Shown here piece by piece: positions 33,934-43,152 of a DNA stretch of 49,395 bases. The first letter of the stretch is position 1. Each line of letters begins with the position of its first letter. The DNA is from Bordetella parapertussis (GTDB lineage Bacteria; Pseudomonadota; Gammaproteobacteria; Burkholderiales; SG8-39). The notes under the pieces are model-generated. The model ran no database searches and was not told the origin of the DNA. It saw only the letters and a list, made by a program, of their open reading frames with translations. Both the position numbers and the translations under genes were made by a program. The stretch is from NCBI GenBank assembly GCA_945862265.1, contig CAMAXP010000008.1, forward strand, positions 64,543 through 113,937. The letters are read 5' to 3'.

Positions 33934-35624
33934 AGTCCCTGTACGATACCAGACCCGCGCTCCCAGACGACGCGTCCGCCGGCGACGGTGAGGGCTGGTT
34001 CGATGTGTTGAATGCGTTCGGCGGCCACCGTGAGCGGGTCCTCGTCCAGCACGATGAGGTCGGCGCGCTTGCCGGCCTCGAGCGTGCCGCGGTCCGCCTC
34101 GTCCATGCACAGGTACGCGCCTTGCGTCGTCGCGCAGCGCAGGGCGTCTTCGCGGCCGATGCGCTGGCCGGGCGCGACCACGCGACCGGTGTCGCGGTCG
34201 ACGCGTTCGATGGCCTGCCAGATGCAGGGCCACAACGAGATCGGCACGTTGTCGCTGGCGAGCGATACCGGCACGCCGGCCGCCAGCAGCGAGCCGATCG
34301 GGCAGAGCGTCTCCTCCCGGGCGGGGCCGAGCTTCGCTGCGATCTCGGCAGCCTTCTTCCAGATATAGGCGTTGGTGTGCGTCGTGATGACGATGCCCAG
34401 ATCCTTGAGCTTCGCGACCTGTTCGGCGTCGATCGTGATGGGATGGGCGATCACCCAGCGCAGGTCGTCGATCGGCGCCTCGCGTGCGGCCGCCGCGTAG
34501 AACTCCAGCATCTCCATCTGGATCCCGCAGACGCGCAGTTTTTCGCGCGCGGCGGACTTGAGCAGGGCGAGGAGCTTCTCCGGCGGCAGCGTGCAGTCGT
34601 AGTTGAAACCGGCCCAGCCGGTGCGCGGGGCGCATTGCGCCCGCAACCGCGATTCGAGCGGCTGCGTTTCAGGCTCGGCATAGAGGCCGGCGAGGCGCAC
34701 CCAGTCGTCACCTTCGCCGTCGCCGGCGAGGCGTTTCGCATGCTCCGTCACCCAGCCGGCGACGTCGTCCCCGCTCGCCCCGCTCCAGCCGGGGCTGAAG
34801 GAGAGTGTTGCGCGCACCGTCTGCCGGTCGCGGGCTCGCAGCGTGCGGTAGGCATCGACCACTTCCGGTGCGACGCCGTGGCCTTCGAACACCGATGTCG
34901 TGCCGCAGGCGTTGTAGAGCTGCATCGACCGGCCCAGCGTGCGTACGCGGTCGTCGGCGGTGAAATGCGGCGCGGCCCGGAACAGCGTGAATTCCGCGAT
35001 GGGCTGGTAGGCGTCGTCGCGCACGATGCCGGTGGGCTCGCCGCGACCGTCGAAGTCGATCCGCACGAGCGGCGAGGGCGATGCCGTACCGCGGCCGACG
35101 CCTGCGAGTTCGAGCGCCGCCGAATTGGCGACCGACACCAGCGGCAGGCGGAACGGCCAGTAGCCCCAGGCGCAGCGGATCAGGATTGGGTGGCGCGTGG
35201 AGGCGCGGTCGAGGTCATGGCGGTCGGGAAGGCGCCCTTCCTCGAACATCGACTCTGAAACGTAGTACTCGGGCGGCTCGCCGAGCGGCATGGTGATGAT
35301 CCACTGCCCCGGTGGCGTCTGGGCTGCGATCTCGGCGAGGCGCTCCACCAGTGCCTCGATCGAGCGGCAACCGGACAGCGACGGCAGCACTTCCTTGAGG
35401 CCTTCGCGGTCGAGGTGGGCGTGGCCGTCGGTGAGGCCGGGCATCAGCGTGCGCCCGGCAAGTTCGATGACGCGCGTGGAAGGGCCGATGCGTGCCGAAG
35501 CGTCTGCGTCGCTGCCTACGATTGAAATCCGCTCGCCCTCGACCGCGACGGCCCGGGCCTTGGGTGCGGCGCCCAGCGTGATGACGTTGCCACCGCGAAA
35601 GACCAGTTCAGCGTGACGGGCCAT
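33930..35624 (-). CDS. YtcJ-like amidohydrolase
   Basis: 564 residues, amidohydrolase family 3 (PF07969-like). The metal motif H68-A-H70 is in PGLTDGHAHLD, with VIAHPIT and the C-terminal SLASDNVPISLW carrying further candidate ligands; GTLEAGKRADLIVLDEDPL closes the fold. It probably hydrolyses an amide, imide or cyclic bond of an aromatic or heterocyclic compound before ring cleavage by the coupled LigAB enzyme. It starts 3 bases after the Bug stop and overlaps LigA by 4 bases. Confidence 0.88.
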   Translation of the reverse strand: MARHAELVFRGGNVITLGAAPKARAVAVEGERISIVGSDADASARIGPSTRVIELAGRTLMPGLTDGHAHLDREGLKEVLPSLSGCRSIEALVERLAEIAAQTPPGQWIITMPLGEPPEYYVSESMFEEGRLPDRHDLDRASTRHPILIRCAWGYWPFRLPLVSVANSAALELAGVGRGTASPSPLVRIDFDGRGEPTGIVRDDAYQPIAEFTLFRAAPHFTADDRVRTLGRSMQLYNACGTTSVFEGHGVAPEVVDAYRTLRARDRQTVRATLSFSPGWSGASGDDVAGWVTEHAKRLAGDGEGDDWVRLAGLYAEPETQPLESRLRAQCAPRTGWAGFNYDCTLPPEKLLALLKSAAREKLRVCGIQMEMLEFYAAAAREAPIDDLRWVIAHPITIDAEQVAKLKDLGIVITTHTNAYIWKKAAEIAAKLGPAREETLCPIGSLLAAGVPVSLASDNVPISLWPCIWQAIERVDRDTGRVVAPGQRIGREDALRCATTQGAYLCMDEADRGTLEAGKRADLIVLDEDPLTVAAERIQHIEPALTVAGGRVVWERGSGIVQGL

Positions 35625-35627
35625 GCG

Positions 35628-36602
35628 CTACTCCGGCTTGATACCCGCGTCCTTGACGATCCGCGCGTACTTGGCGAAGTCTTCGCGCAGGATCTCGCCG
35701 AACGCCTCGGGGCTGGTGTGCGCGATTTCGCTGAAGCCGTCGGTCACGCGCTTGGTCACGTCCTTGTCGGCCAGCGCCTCGGCGAATGCGAGGTTCAACT
35801 TGTCGACGATGGGCCGCGGCACGCCGGGAGGCAGCATCACGCCATGCCAGCCCACGAGGATGAAGCCCGGCAGCGTCTCGGCCATGACCGGGACCTCGGG
35901 AAGAGGCGCGCCGCGCGTCGGGCGGGTGAGGGCCACGGGCCGGATCTTGCCTGCGCGGATCTGGGGCAGCGACGTGTTGTACAGGTCGAAGAGGATGTTC
36001 ACCTGCCCGCTCAGCAGGTCGGTGAGCGCCGGGGCGTTGCCTTTGTACTGCACGTGGATAATCTCGGTTTTCGTCATCGTGCGCAGCCATTCGCAGCCGA
36101 AGGTCATCAGCCCGCCGCCCGAGGCGCAGGTGACGCTGCCGGGTTTCGCCTTCGCGGCGGCGATCACCTCGGCCACGGTCTTCGGCGCGAAGCCCGGGTT
36201 GGCCACCAGTGCGTAGGACTGCACGGTCATCTGCGTGAGGGGGGCCAGGTCCTTCAGCGGGTCGACCATGTTCTTGAAGAGCGACGGGTTGGTCACGATG
36301 TTCGGCACGACGTAGAGCATCGTGTAGCCGTCGGGCGCCGAGCGTGCGGCGGCCTCATGGCCGATGTTGCTATTGCCGCCGACGCGATTGTCGATGACGA
36401 CTGGTTGGCCGAGGCGCTCGGCGAGCTTGGGCGAGACGATGCGCGCGATCACGTCGGCTGGGCCGCCGGCGGAGAAGGGGACGATCCAGCGGATCGGCTT
36501 GGTCGGCCAGGCCTGGGCCGCCGCCGTGCCGGCGGAAAACGCCAGGCAGGCGCACAAGGTCCGCAATAGTATGTTTTTCAATTCAGGCATATAAACTGTC
36601 AC
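35628..36602 (-). CDS. Bug/TctC-family substrate-binding protein (6)
   Basis: 324 residues from GTG 36602, chosen because a GGAG ribosome site lies 8 bases before it; the ATG at 36590 is spaced too far (20). Signal region ILLRTLCACLAFSAGTAAAQ. Bug marks: KPIRWIVPFSAGGPADV, DNRVGGNSNIGHEAAARSAP and HVQYKG. First gene of the extradiol operon; its upstream 45 bases are A+T-rich and include a 6+1+6 palindrome AAAGTT-A-AACTTT at 36636-36648, so a promoter probably lies there. Confidence 0.9.
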   Translation of the reverse strand: MTVYMPELKNILLRTLCACLAFSAGTAAAQAWPTKPIRWIVPFSAGGPADVIARIVSPKLAERLGQPVVIDNRVGGNSNIGHEAAARSAPDGYTMLYVVPNIVTNPSLFKNMVDPLKDLAPLTQMTVQSYALVANPGFAPKTVAEVIAAAKAKPGSVTCASGGGLMTFGCEWLRTMTKTEIIHVQYKGNAPALTDLLSGQVNILFDLYNTSLPQIRAGKIRPVALTRPTRGAPLPEVPVMAETLPGFILVGWHGVMLPPGVPRPIVDKLNLAFAEALADKDVTKRVTDGFSEIAHTSPEAFGEILREDFAKYARIVKDAGIKPE

Positions 36603-36647
36603 AGAAATAGCTCCAGGTATTGTGTTTTGTAAGTAAAAGTTAAACTT

Positions 36648-37229
36648 TCAGTATCGCCCGGACGGCCCGTTCGAGCGCCGCCACAGGATCATCAGCCAGC
36701 CACCCAGCATCCCGCCGAGGTGGGCGAAGTGCGCCACGCCCGAGGCGGTGCCGGTGACGCCGAAGAAGAGCTCGATCGCGGCGAACACGAACACGAAGGT
36801 GCGCGCCTTCATCGGGATGGGCGGGATCAGCAGCACCACCTTGCGCTGCGGGAAATACACGCCGAAGGCCAGCAGGAGCCCGTAGATCCCGCCCGAGGCG
36901 CCCACCACCGGGATGGCCGGGCCGCCCAGCAGGGCTGTGATTCCGAGATGGGCGAGCGCCGCCACGACCACGCTCGCGAGGTAGTACTGGGCGAAGAAGC
37001 GCGAGCCGAAGAGGCGCTCCACGTCGCTGCCGAACATGTACAGGCCGAACATGTTGAACAGGATGTGCGACAGGCCACCGTGCAGGAAGCTATAGGTCAC
37101 CAGCTGCCAGGGCGCGAACCCCGAGCCCGGCGGCCACAGCGCAAGCCAGTCCAGCATGAGCGGCACATTGGCCTGCAGCAGGTAGACGGCGACGCAGGCG
37201 TAGAGGAGGGCGCGGGTAACGGGTGGCAT
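36648..37229 (-). CDS. Rhomboid family intramembrane serine protease
   Basis: 193 residues with about six membrane helices. Catalytic serine S112 in VVGASGGIYG and histidine H170 in HFAHLGG; HGGLSHILFNMFGLY (H50, H55, N59) forms the oxyanion-side helix. Compact bacterial rhomboid without extra domains. Cleaves membrane-spanning substrates in the inner membrane; targets unknown. Its stop lies 46 bases upstream of the Bug start and it diverges from the Bug gene at 37310. Confidence 0.93.
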   Translation of the reverse strand: MPPVTRALLYACVAVYLLQANVPLMLDWLALWPPGSGFAPWQLVTYSFLHGGLSHILFNMFGLYMFGSDVERLFGSRFFAQYYLASVVVAALAHLGITALLGGPAIPVVGASGGIYGLLLAFGVYFPQRKVVLLIPPIPMKARTFVFVFAAIELFFGVTGTASGVAHFAHLGGMLGGWLMILWRRSNGPSGRY

Positions 37230-37309
37230 GGGTTCGCTATCTTATTCCGCCCTGTGGGGCATCGCGTTTTTAAAGTAGACTTTGTGCACTCTGTTTTACA
37301 GGATTCGCC

Positions 37310-38290
37310 ATGCTCACGTCCCAGCGCTTCCGCGCTTGCCTCTCCGTGCTCCTGATGGGAGCCGCCTGCACTGTCCTGGCGCAGGCCACTTACCCGGCCC
37401 GCCCCGTGAAGATCGTCGTGCCTTGGCCGCCGGGTGGCGCCACTGACGTGATCGCGCGGCTCCTCGGCGAGCGCCTGTCCTCGCGACTCGGCCAGCCCTT
37501 CATCATCGACAACCGCGCCGGGGCCACGGGACAGATCGGCTCGCAAGTCGTGGTGCAGGCCGCCCCGGACGGCTACACACTGCTGATGATGTCCGCCACG
37601 GTGCACTCCTTCGGCCCCAACCTGTCGAAAACCTACCCGTTCGATCCCATCGACGACTTCTCTCCGGTCTCGCAGACCGTGTCCTTTCCCTATGTGATGG
37701 TGGTGGCGAGCAACAGCCCGTACAACACGGTGGCCGACCTCGTCGCGGGTGCGAAGAAAGCGCCGGGCAAGATCGCCTACGCCTCGTTCGGCCTGGGCAG
37801 CGCCCCCTATCTGATCACCGAGCTTTTCGCCATGTCCACCGGGTCCCAATTGCTGCACATTCCCTACAAGGGCGCGTCGCAGGCGCTCACCGACCTCTCG
37901 GGCGGCCAGATCGCGTTCTTCATCGATTCGCTGCCGTCCCCGCTGCCCCATGTGCGCGGCGGCCGGCTCCGGGCGCTCAGCGTCACCACGCCGGCGCGCA
38001 CGCCGATCCTGCCGGACGTCCCGACGATGGGCGAGACAGTTCCGGGGTTCGAGGCGATCAGTTGGCTGGGGGTAGGGACGGCGGCGAAGACGCCGCGCGA
38101 CATCCTGCTCAAGCTCAACGATGCAATAAAGCAGGTCGCGGCCGAGCCGGACTACATCGCCAAGCTGCGCCAGATCGGCGCCGAGCCGGTGGCCAGCGCC
38201 TCGCCCGAGGAGTACCGCGCCTTCCTGGTCGGACAGAAGCAGCGTTGGGGAGATGTCGTTAAGAGCGCGAAGATCCCGCTGGTGGACTAG
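37310..38290 (+). CDS. Bug/TctC-family substrate-binding protein (7)
   Basis: 326 residues with signal peptide FRACLSVLLMGAACTVLAQ, an AGGA ribosome site, and Bug marks RPVKIVVPWPPGGATDV, DNRAGATGQIGSQVVVQAAP and HIPYKG. Transcribed alone, convergent with the HyuB gene; the two stops share CTAG at 38287-38290. A possible functional partner of the hydantoinase operon. Confidence 0.92.
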   Translation: MLTSQRFRACLSVLLMGAACTVLAQATYPARPVKIVVPWPPGGATDVIARLLGERLSSRLGQPFIIDNRAGATGQIGSQVVVQAAPDGYTLLMMSATVHSFGPNLSKTYPFDPIDDFSPVSQTVSFPYVMVVASNSPYNTVADLVAGAKKAPGKIAYASFGLGSAPYLITELFAMSTGSQLLHIPYKGASQALTDLSGGQIAFFIDSLPSPLPHVRGGRLRALSVTTPARTPILPDVPTMGETVPGFEAISWLGVGTAAKTPRDILLKLNDAIKQVAAEPDYIAKLRQIGAEPVASASPEEYRAFLVGQKQRWGDVVKSAKIPLVD

Positions 38291-39960
38291 ATAGTCTTGT
38301 AGCCGTAGTGCTTCTCGGCGTGTTCCGCCGAGATCAGGCCGTTCCTCAGGTCCGTTTCCACTGCAGAGCGGTCCCGTTCCATCGGATCGCCATAGCCCCC
38401 GCCGCCGGGGATGTGGCTGACGATGCGGTCGCCGGCGCGCAGGATCACCTGCCGGCCGGCATCGTCGCTGGTGCCGCGGATGGTCAGGTAGCCGTTCGGC
38501 CCGTCACCGCCCCCGAGCACGCCCGGCACCGGGTGGATGAAGCGCCCGCCGCGAAAGCTCGCCAGCACGTCGCCCACCGGGCCGAGGTCGCCCTCGAGCA
38601 TGCGCAGGATGTACTTCTGCCCGAAGCCGCCGCGGAACTTGCCGGGGCCGGCGGAATCCTCCCACAGCGAACGCTCCTCGACGATCATCGGCACTTCGCT
38701 CTCGATCACCTCGGCGGGCGTGTTGCCCACGTTGTAGGGGAAGGCGAGGCACGACACGCCGTCCTTGCCGGCGCGCGCGCCCAGGCCACCGCTCGAAACG
38801 TTGAAGGGCGCGAAGTCCGCGCCGTCGCGGCGCTTGCCGAACATGTACTGGCCCCACATCGGCGTGGCGCCGGCGCCGGCGCAGATCCGCTCGGGGGCGG
38901 CGGGCGCGATGGCCTGGTAGACGAGGTCGGGCAGGAAGTTGCCGATGGCGGTGCGGCCGAACACGGGGGCCGGGAAGGTGCAGTTCAGCACGCAGCCTTC
39001 GGGCGCGATCACGGTGATGGGGCGCAGCGTCCCTTCGTTCACCGCCACCGGCAGGTCGAGCATGCACAGCACGCCGAACACGGTGTAGGCGGCGGTGTAG
39101 GTCAGGGTGCAGTTGATCGCGGGCTTGACCTGCGGCGAGGTGCCGGTGAAGTCGACGATGATCTCGTCGTCCTTGATCGTGACCGAAGTGCGGATCACGA
39201 GCGTCTCGCCGCCGACGATGTCGACCTTGGATTCGTTCGTGTAGGTGCCGTTCGGCAGCTTGGCGATCTCCGCGCGCGTCACCGCCTCGCTGCGCGAAAC
39301 GATCTCGTTGGCCAGTCCCTGCAGGCTCGGCCAGGCCATCTCGATGCAGATCTCCTGCATGCGCTCGCACCCCACGTGGCATGCGGAAACCTGTGCGCCG
39401 AGGTCGCCCATGACCGTCTCGTGCGAGCGGATGTTCTGCTCGATGAAGGAGAAAACGTCGCGGTTGGCCTCGCCCCGGCGGTAGAACTTCAGCGTCGGGA
39501 TGCGCAGGCCCTCCTCGTAGTTGTCGCGGCTCTCGGTGGTGGCGCGCCGCCCGCCGATGTCGACGTGGTGGCAGCAGGTGACCACGTAGCCGATCAGCCG
39601 CCCCTTGTGGAAGGTCGGCGTCATGATGCTGATGTCGTTGTGGTGGCCGCTCGCCTTCCACGGGTTGTTGCCGATGATGACGTCGCCGTCCTCCAGCTTG
39701 GCCGGCGGGTGCGCCTCGAGCATGTGCCGCAGCATCGAGCCCAGAGGACCGCACAGGCCGGGGGTGCTGTCGGGCGTCTGTGCGAGCAGGCGCGCCTCGG
39801 CGTCGAAGATGCCGCAGCCGTAGTCGCCGATGTCGCGCACCACGGTGGAGAAAGACGTCCGCCGCAGCGTGGAGCCGAGCTCACCGACAATGGAGACGAG
39901 CCGCCGCCAGAGCATCTCGAGCGTGATGGGGTCGATCACCTGCTGGGTCATGTCGTTCAT
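38287..39960 (-). CDS. Hydantoinase B/oxoprolinase-like subunit (HyuB type)
   Basis: 557 residues; IDPITLEMLWRRLVSIVGEL, GDVIIGNNPWKASGHHNDIS and VTCCHHVDIGGR are diagnostic of the HyuB family, with the histidine-rich part as candidate metal site. Ends GDRIVSHIPGGGGYGDPMER. Works with a HyuA partner in ATP-dependent ring opening (N-methylhydantoin, 5-oxoproline) or in ketone carboxylases (acetone/acetophenone carboxylase). Located 16 bases after HyuA. The neighbouring CoA ligase and crotonase make a carboxylase-type aromatic route as plausible as hydantoin use. Confidence 0.92.
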   Translation of the reverse strand: MNDMTQQVIDPITLEMLWRRLVSIVGELGSTLRRTSFSTVVRDIGDYGCGIFDAEARLLAQTPDSTPGLCGPLGSMLRHMLEAHPPAKLEDGDVIIGNNPWKASGHHNDISIMTPTFHKGRLIGYVVTCCHHVDIGGRRATTESRDNYEEGLRIPTLKFYRRGEANRDVFSFIEQNIRSHETVMGDLGAQVSACHVGCERMQEICIEMAWPSLQGLANEIVSRSEAVTRAEIAKLPNGTYTNESKVDIVGGETLVIRTSVTIKDDEIIVDFTGTSPQVKPAINCTLTYTAAYTVFGVLCMLDLPVAVNEGTLRPITVIAPEGCVLNCTFPAPVFGRTAIGNFLPDLVYQAIAPAAPERICAGAGATPMWGQYMFGKRRDGADFAPFNVSSGGLGARAGKDGVSCLAFPYNVGNTPAEVIESEVPMIVEERSLWEDSAGPGKFRGGFGQKYILRMLEGDLGPVGDVLASFRGGRFIHPVPGVLGGGDGPNGYLTIRGTSDDAGRQVILRAGDRIVSHIPGGGGYGDPMERDRSAVETDLRNGLISAEHAEKHYGYKTI

Positions 39961-39976
39961 GCCGTGCTCCGTTGGC

Positions 39977-42049
39977 CTACTTCGCGAGTTTTACGATCAG
40001 GCTGCCATGCGCATCCACGTGCACCCGCGCGCCGCTCGGGACCACCGTGGTGGATTCGTTTTCCTCGACGATCGCCGGACCGGGAAACTCCACGCCCGTG
40101 CCGATGCGGTCCCGGCGGTGGACGGCGAACTCCACGAACTCGCGCCGCTTCGGGCAGAACGCGCGGCGCGTGCCGGTCTTGCCGTCGCCCTGGGCGGAGG
40201 CGTCTCCGCGCCCGACGTCCGCGACGTGGCGGCTCGCGCTTGCCGACAGCCGGAAGCTCATGACCTCCAGCGGCAGGTCCGGGAAGATCCGGCCATACAA
40301 CTTGAGGTAGGTGCGCTCGAACGAGGCGCGGATTTCAGCGATCGCCTTGTCCGCGCCGTCCGCGAGGGTGAAGGCCGCATTCACGTCATAGCCCTGGCCC
40401 AGGTAGCGCATGTCCACGCTGTATTCGTGGCGAACTTCCGCAGGGTTGACCGTCTTCGGGAGGCGCTCGCCGCACTCGGCCGCCATTTCGGCGTGCACCT
40501 GGTCGAGCAGGGCAGGCGTGAGGTCCCGGTAAAGCATCCGGCGCGAGCGCACGGCGTCATAGGTGACCGGGGCCACGATCATGCCGAAGGCCGCCGCAAC
40601 TCCCGCGCGCGGCGGGATCAGCACTGTTTCGATGCCCAGGCGCGCGGCAAGGTCGCAGGTGTGCACCGGCCCCGCACCGCCGAACCCGACCAGCGCGCAG
40701 GATTTCGGGCTCTCGCCCTTTTCGCTGACATACGACTTCGCGGCCGAAGCCATGTTCTCGTTGACGATCGCGTGGATGCCGAACGCGGCTTCCTCGACCG
40801 AGATGCCCAGCGGATCGGCCAGCGCGCGCTTGATCGCGAGTTCCGCGGCCGGCTTGTCGAGCTTCATGCGCCCGCCGAGGAAGTGGTCGGCGTCGAGGTA
40901 GCCGAGCACGAGGTCGGCATCCGATACCGTGGGTTCCGTGCCGCCCTGGCCGTAGCAGGCCGGGCCGGGCACGGCGGAGGAGCTTTCCGGCCCCACCTGC
41001 AGCGTGCCCACGCGCGTGAGCCGGGCGATGCTGCCGCCGCCCGCGCCGATCTCGATGAGGTCCACCACGGAAATACGCACCGGGATGCCGCTGCCGCGCT
41101 TGAAGCGGTGCACGTGCGCGACCTCGAAGTCGTTGGTGCGGATGGCGCGGCCGTCCTCCACCAGCGCGAGCTTGGCGGTGGTGCCGCCCATGTCGAAGGC
41201 CAGCACCTTGGGCAGGTTCGCCAGCTGCGCGAAATGGGCCGCGCCGAGCGTGCCCGCCGCCGGGCCCGACTCGATGATCTGCACCGGGAACTCGCGCGCG
41301 AATTCGACCGAGTTGATGCCGCCGCTCGACTGCATCAGCAGCAGCTCGCCCTTGAACCCGCGGCCGCGCACGCGCTCTTCGAGCTTCGTGAGATATCGCG
41401 AGGTCACCGGCTTGGCGTAGGCGTTGAGCACGGTCGTGGTGGTGCGCTCGTATTCCTTCATCTCAGGCAGGACGTCGGAGGACAGCGTCACCGGGATGCC
41501 GGGCGCGATCGAAGCCAGGATCTCGCCCACGCGCCGCTCGTGCGCCGGGTTGCGGTAGGAATGCAGCAGGCACACGGCGAAGGATTCGCAGCCTGCGGCG
41601 AGCAGCGCCCCGGCCGCGGCGTGCACGCTGTCCTCGTTGAGCGGAGTGAGGACGGACCCGCCCGCGTGCATGCGCTCGTCGATTTCCATCCGCATGGAGC
41701 GCGGCACCAGTGGCGCCGGGAATTCGATCTGCAGGTCGTACGCGTCGAAGCGTTTTTCTCGGCCGATCTCGAGGACGTCGCGAAAACCGCGCGTGGTGAT
41801 CAGGCCGGTCTTCGCGCCCTTCCTTTCGATGACCGCGTTGATGACGAGCGTGGTGCCGTGGACCATCGCGTCGATCGCGGCCGCGGTGCGCCCCTGCCGG
41901 GCGGTGAGTTCCTGCACGCCTTCCTCGATCGCGCGCGACGGGTCGTCCGGCGTCGTGAGGCATTTGTAGACTTCGACCCGTCCGCTGGTTTCGTCCACCT
42001 CGACGAAGTCCGTGAACGTGCCGCCGATATCGCTGCCGAGAGTAATCAT
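39977..42049 (-). CDS. Hydantoinase A/oxoprolinase-like subunit (HyuA type)
   Basis: 690 residues; the N-terminal DIGGTFTDFVEVDE is the ATP-binding phosphate motif of the HyuA family, followed by THGTTLVINAVIERKG-like sequence (here MVHGTTLVINAVIERKGAKT), FDMGGTTAKLALV and a C-terminal ring of beta sequence to SGARVHVDAHGSLIVKL. It phosphorylates the substrate carbonyl, the HyuB partner acting with it. Preceded by a Bug gene (77 bases) and followed by HyuB. Confidence 0.92.
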   Translation of the reverse strand: MITLGSDIGGTFTDFVEVDETSGRVEVYKCLTTPDDPSRAIEEGVQELTARQGRTAAAIDAMVHGTTLVINAVIERKGAKTGLITTRGFRDVLEIGREKRFDAYDLQIEFPAPLVPRSMRMEIDERMHAGGSVLTPLNEDSVHAAAGALLAAGCESFAVCLLHSYRNPAHERRVGEILASIAPGIPVTLSSDVLPEMKEYERTTTTVLNAYAKPVTSRYLTKLEERVRGRGFKGELLLMQSSGGINSVEFAREFPVQIIESGPAAGTLGAAHFAQLANLPKVLAFDMGGTTAKLALVEDGRAIRTNDFEVAHVHRFKRGSGIPVRISVVDLIEIGAGGGSIARLTRVGTLQVGPESSSAVPGPACYGQGGTEPTVSDADLVLGYLDADHFLGGRMKLDKPAAELAIKRALADPLGISVEEAAFGIHAIVNENMASAAKSYVSEKGESPKSCALVGFGGAGPVHTCDLAARLGIETVLIPPRAGVAAAFGMIVAPVTYDAVRSRRMLYRDLTPALLDQVHAEMAAECGERLPKTVNPAEVRHEYSVDMRYLGQGYDVNAAFTLADGADKAIAEIRASFERTYLKLYGRIFPDLPLEVMSFRLSASASRHVADVGRGDASAQGDGKTGTRRAFCPKRREFVEFAVHRRDRIGTGVEFPGPAIVEENESTTVVPSGARVHVDAHGSLIVKLAK

Positions 42050-42125
42050 GCGGGGATTATTGCCGGAATCGCGCGCGGCGTGGGATCAAGGCAACCCGCG
42101 GTTCGCTATTTTGGCGCGTCCCGGT

Positions 42126-43127
42126 TCAATCGGCGCGCGCGCCGGTGCTCTTCACGACTGCGGCCCACTTTGCGATCTCGCCCTTCAGGTAAGTGCGGAA
42201 CTGCTCCTGGGTCTCGTGGGCTGGTTCGACGCCTTCGCGCGCATACCGCTCCCGCACATCGGGCAGAGACGAGATCCGGAGGATTTCGGAGTGCAGTCGG
42301 GCCACGATCTGAGGCGGCGTTCTTGCCGGGACAAGTACGCCGAAGTAGCTCAGCACGTCGTAGGCCGGCACGCCCGATTCCGCGATCGTTGGGACGTCCG
42401 GCAGCGCGGCACTGCGCCGCGTTGGTGTAATGCCGAGTGCGCGGACCTTTCCTGACTTGATGAAGGGCACGGCAGAAGGCAGGAAGTCGAACATCAACTG
42501 GATCTGCCCGCCGATCAGGTCCGCGACGGCGGGAGCGTTCCCCTTGTAAGGCACATGGACGATGTCGATGGCGGTGAGCGACTTGAACATCTCGCCGGCG
42601 AAGTGCGCGCTGGTGCCCGTCCCCGCTGAACCGAAGTTGAGCTGTCCCGGCTTTTCCTTCGCGAGGGTCACAAGGTCGCGCACTGTGCGGGCCGGGATTG
42701 ACGAATTGACTAGCAGCACGAAGGGCACCGATCCGATTAGCGCTACAGGTTCGAGGTCCTTGTTGAGGTCGTAGGGCAGCGCGCTGTACAGGCTGGCCCC
42801 GATCGCCAGCGTGGTGACCGAACTCATCAGCAGCGTGTGGCCGTCCGGTGGCGCCTTGGCAACCGCGTCCGTGCCTACGTTGCCACCGGCGCCGGGCCGG
42901 TTGTCGACGACCACCTGCTGGCCAAGGCTTTCGCTGAGCTTTGCCGCGACGATGCGGCCCACGATGTCCGTGCTGCCCCCCGGCGGATAGGGGACGACCA
43001 TCCTGAGGGGGCGCTTCGGGAAATCGGACGGGGCCTGCGCTACCGCCTGCGCCACACAAAGAAGGCACAGGACCGCGGCGATCGTTGAAGGCAGTATGGG
43101 TCGGTTCGCTGGCGGGTGCATGGGCAT
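42126..43127 (-). CDS. Bug/TctC-family substrate-binding protein (8)
   Basis: 333 residues from ATG 43127; the in-frame ATG 43121 has the better-spaced AGGA ribosome site and may be the true start. Signal region ILPSTIAAVLCLLCVAQAVA; Bug marks RPLRMVVPYPPGGSTDI, DNRPGAGGNVGTDAVAKAPP and HVPYKG. Lies between the CoA ligase and HyuA, and probably binds the operon's acid substrate. A 10-base palindrome ACTCTAGAGT (43135-43144) sits just upstream. Confidence 0.92.
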   Translation of the reverse strand: MPMHPPANRPILPSTIAAVLCLLCVAQAVAQAPSDFPKRPLRMVVPYPPGGSTDIVGRIVAAKLSESLGQQVVVDNRPGAGGNVGTDAVAKAPPDGHTLLMSSVTTLAIGASLYSALPYDLNKDLEPVALIGSVPFVLLVNSSIPARTVRDLVTLAKEKPGQLNFGSAGTGTSAHFAGEMFKSLTAIDIVHVPYKGNAPAVADLIGGQIQLMFDFLPSAVPFIKSGKVRALGITPTRRSAALPDVPTIAESGVPAYDVLSYFGVLVPARTPPQIVARLHSEILRISSLPDVRERYAREGVEPAHETQEQFRTYLKGEIAKWAAVVKSTGARAD

Positions 43128-43152
43128 CCTGAAGACTCTAGAGTGGTAGGGG

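Noticed and set aside
36636..36648. Palindrome AAAGTT-A-AACTTT as a defined operator
   Set aside because: Short and overlapping the rhomboid stop; mentioned with the Bug gene but not strong enough to list as a site.
38308..40263. 651-residue plus-strand ORF opposite HyuB
   Set aside because: Shadow of the HyuB gene; low-complexity composition typical of reverse frames in GC-rich DNA.
39830..42430. 866-residue plus-strand ORF opposite HyuA
   Set aside because: Antisense shadow of the HyuA gene: arginine/alanine/histidine-rich sequence without any domain, while HyuA has clear motifs.
43135..43144. Perfect 10-base palindrome ACTCTAGAGT
   Set aside because: Too short and located between coupled genes; no second copy noticed, so likely chance.
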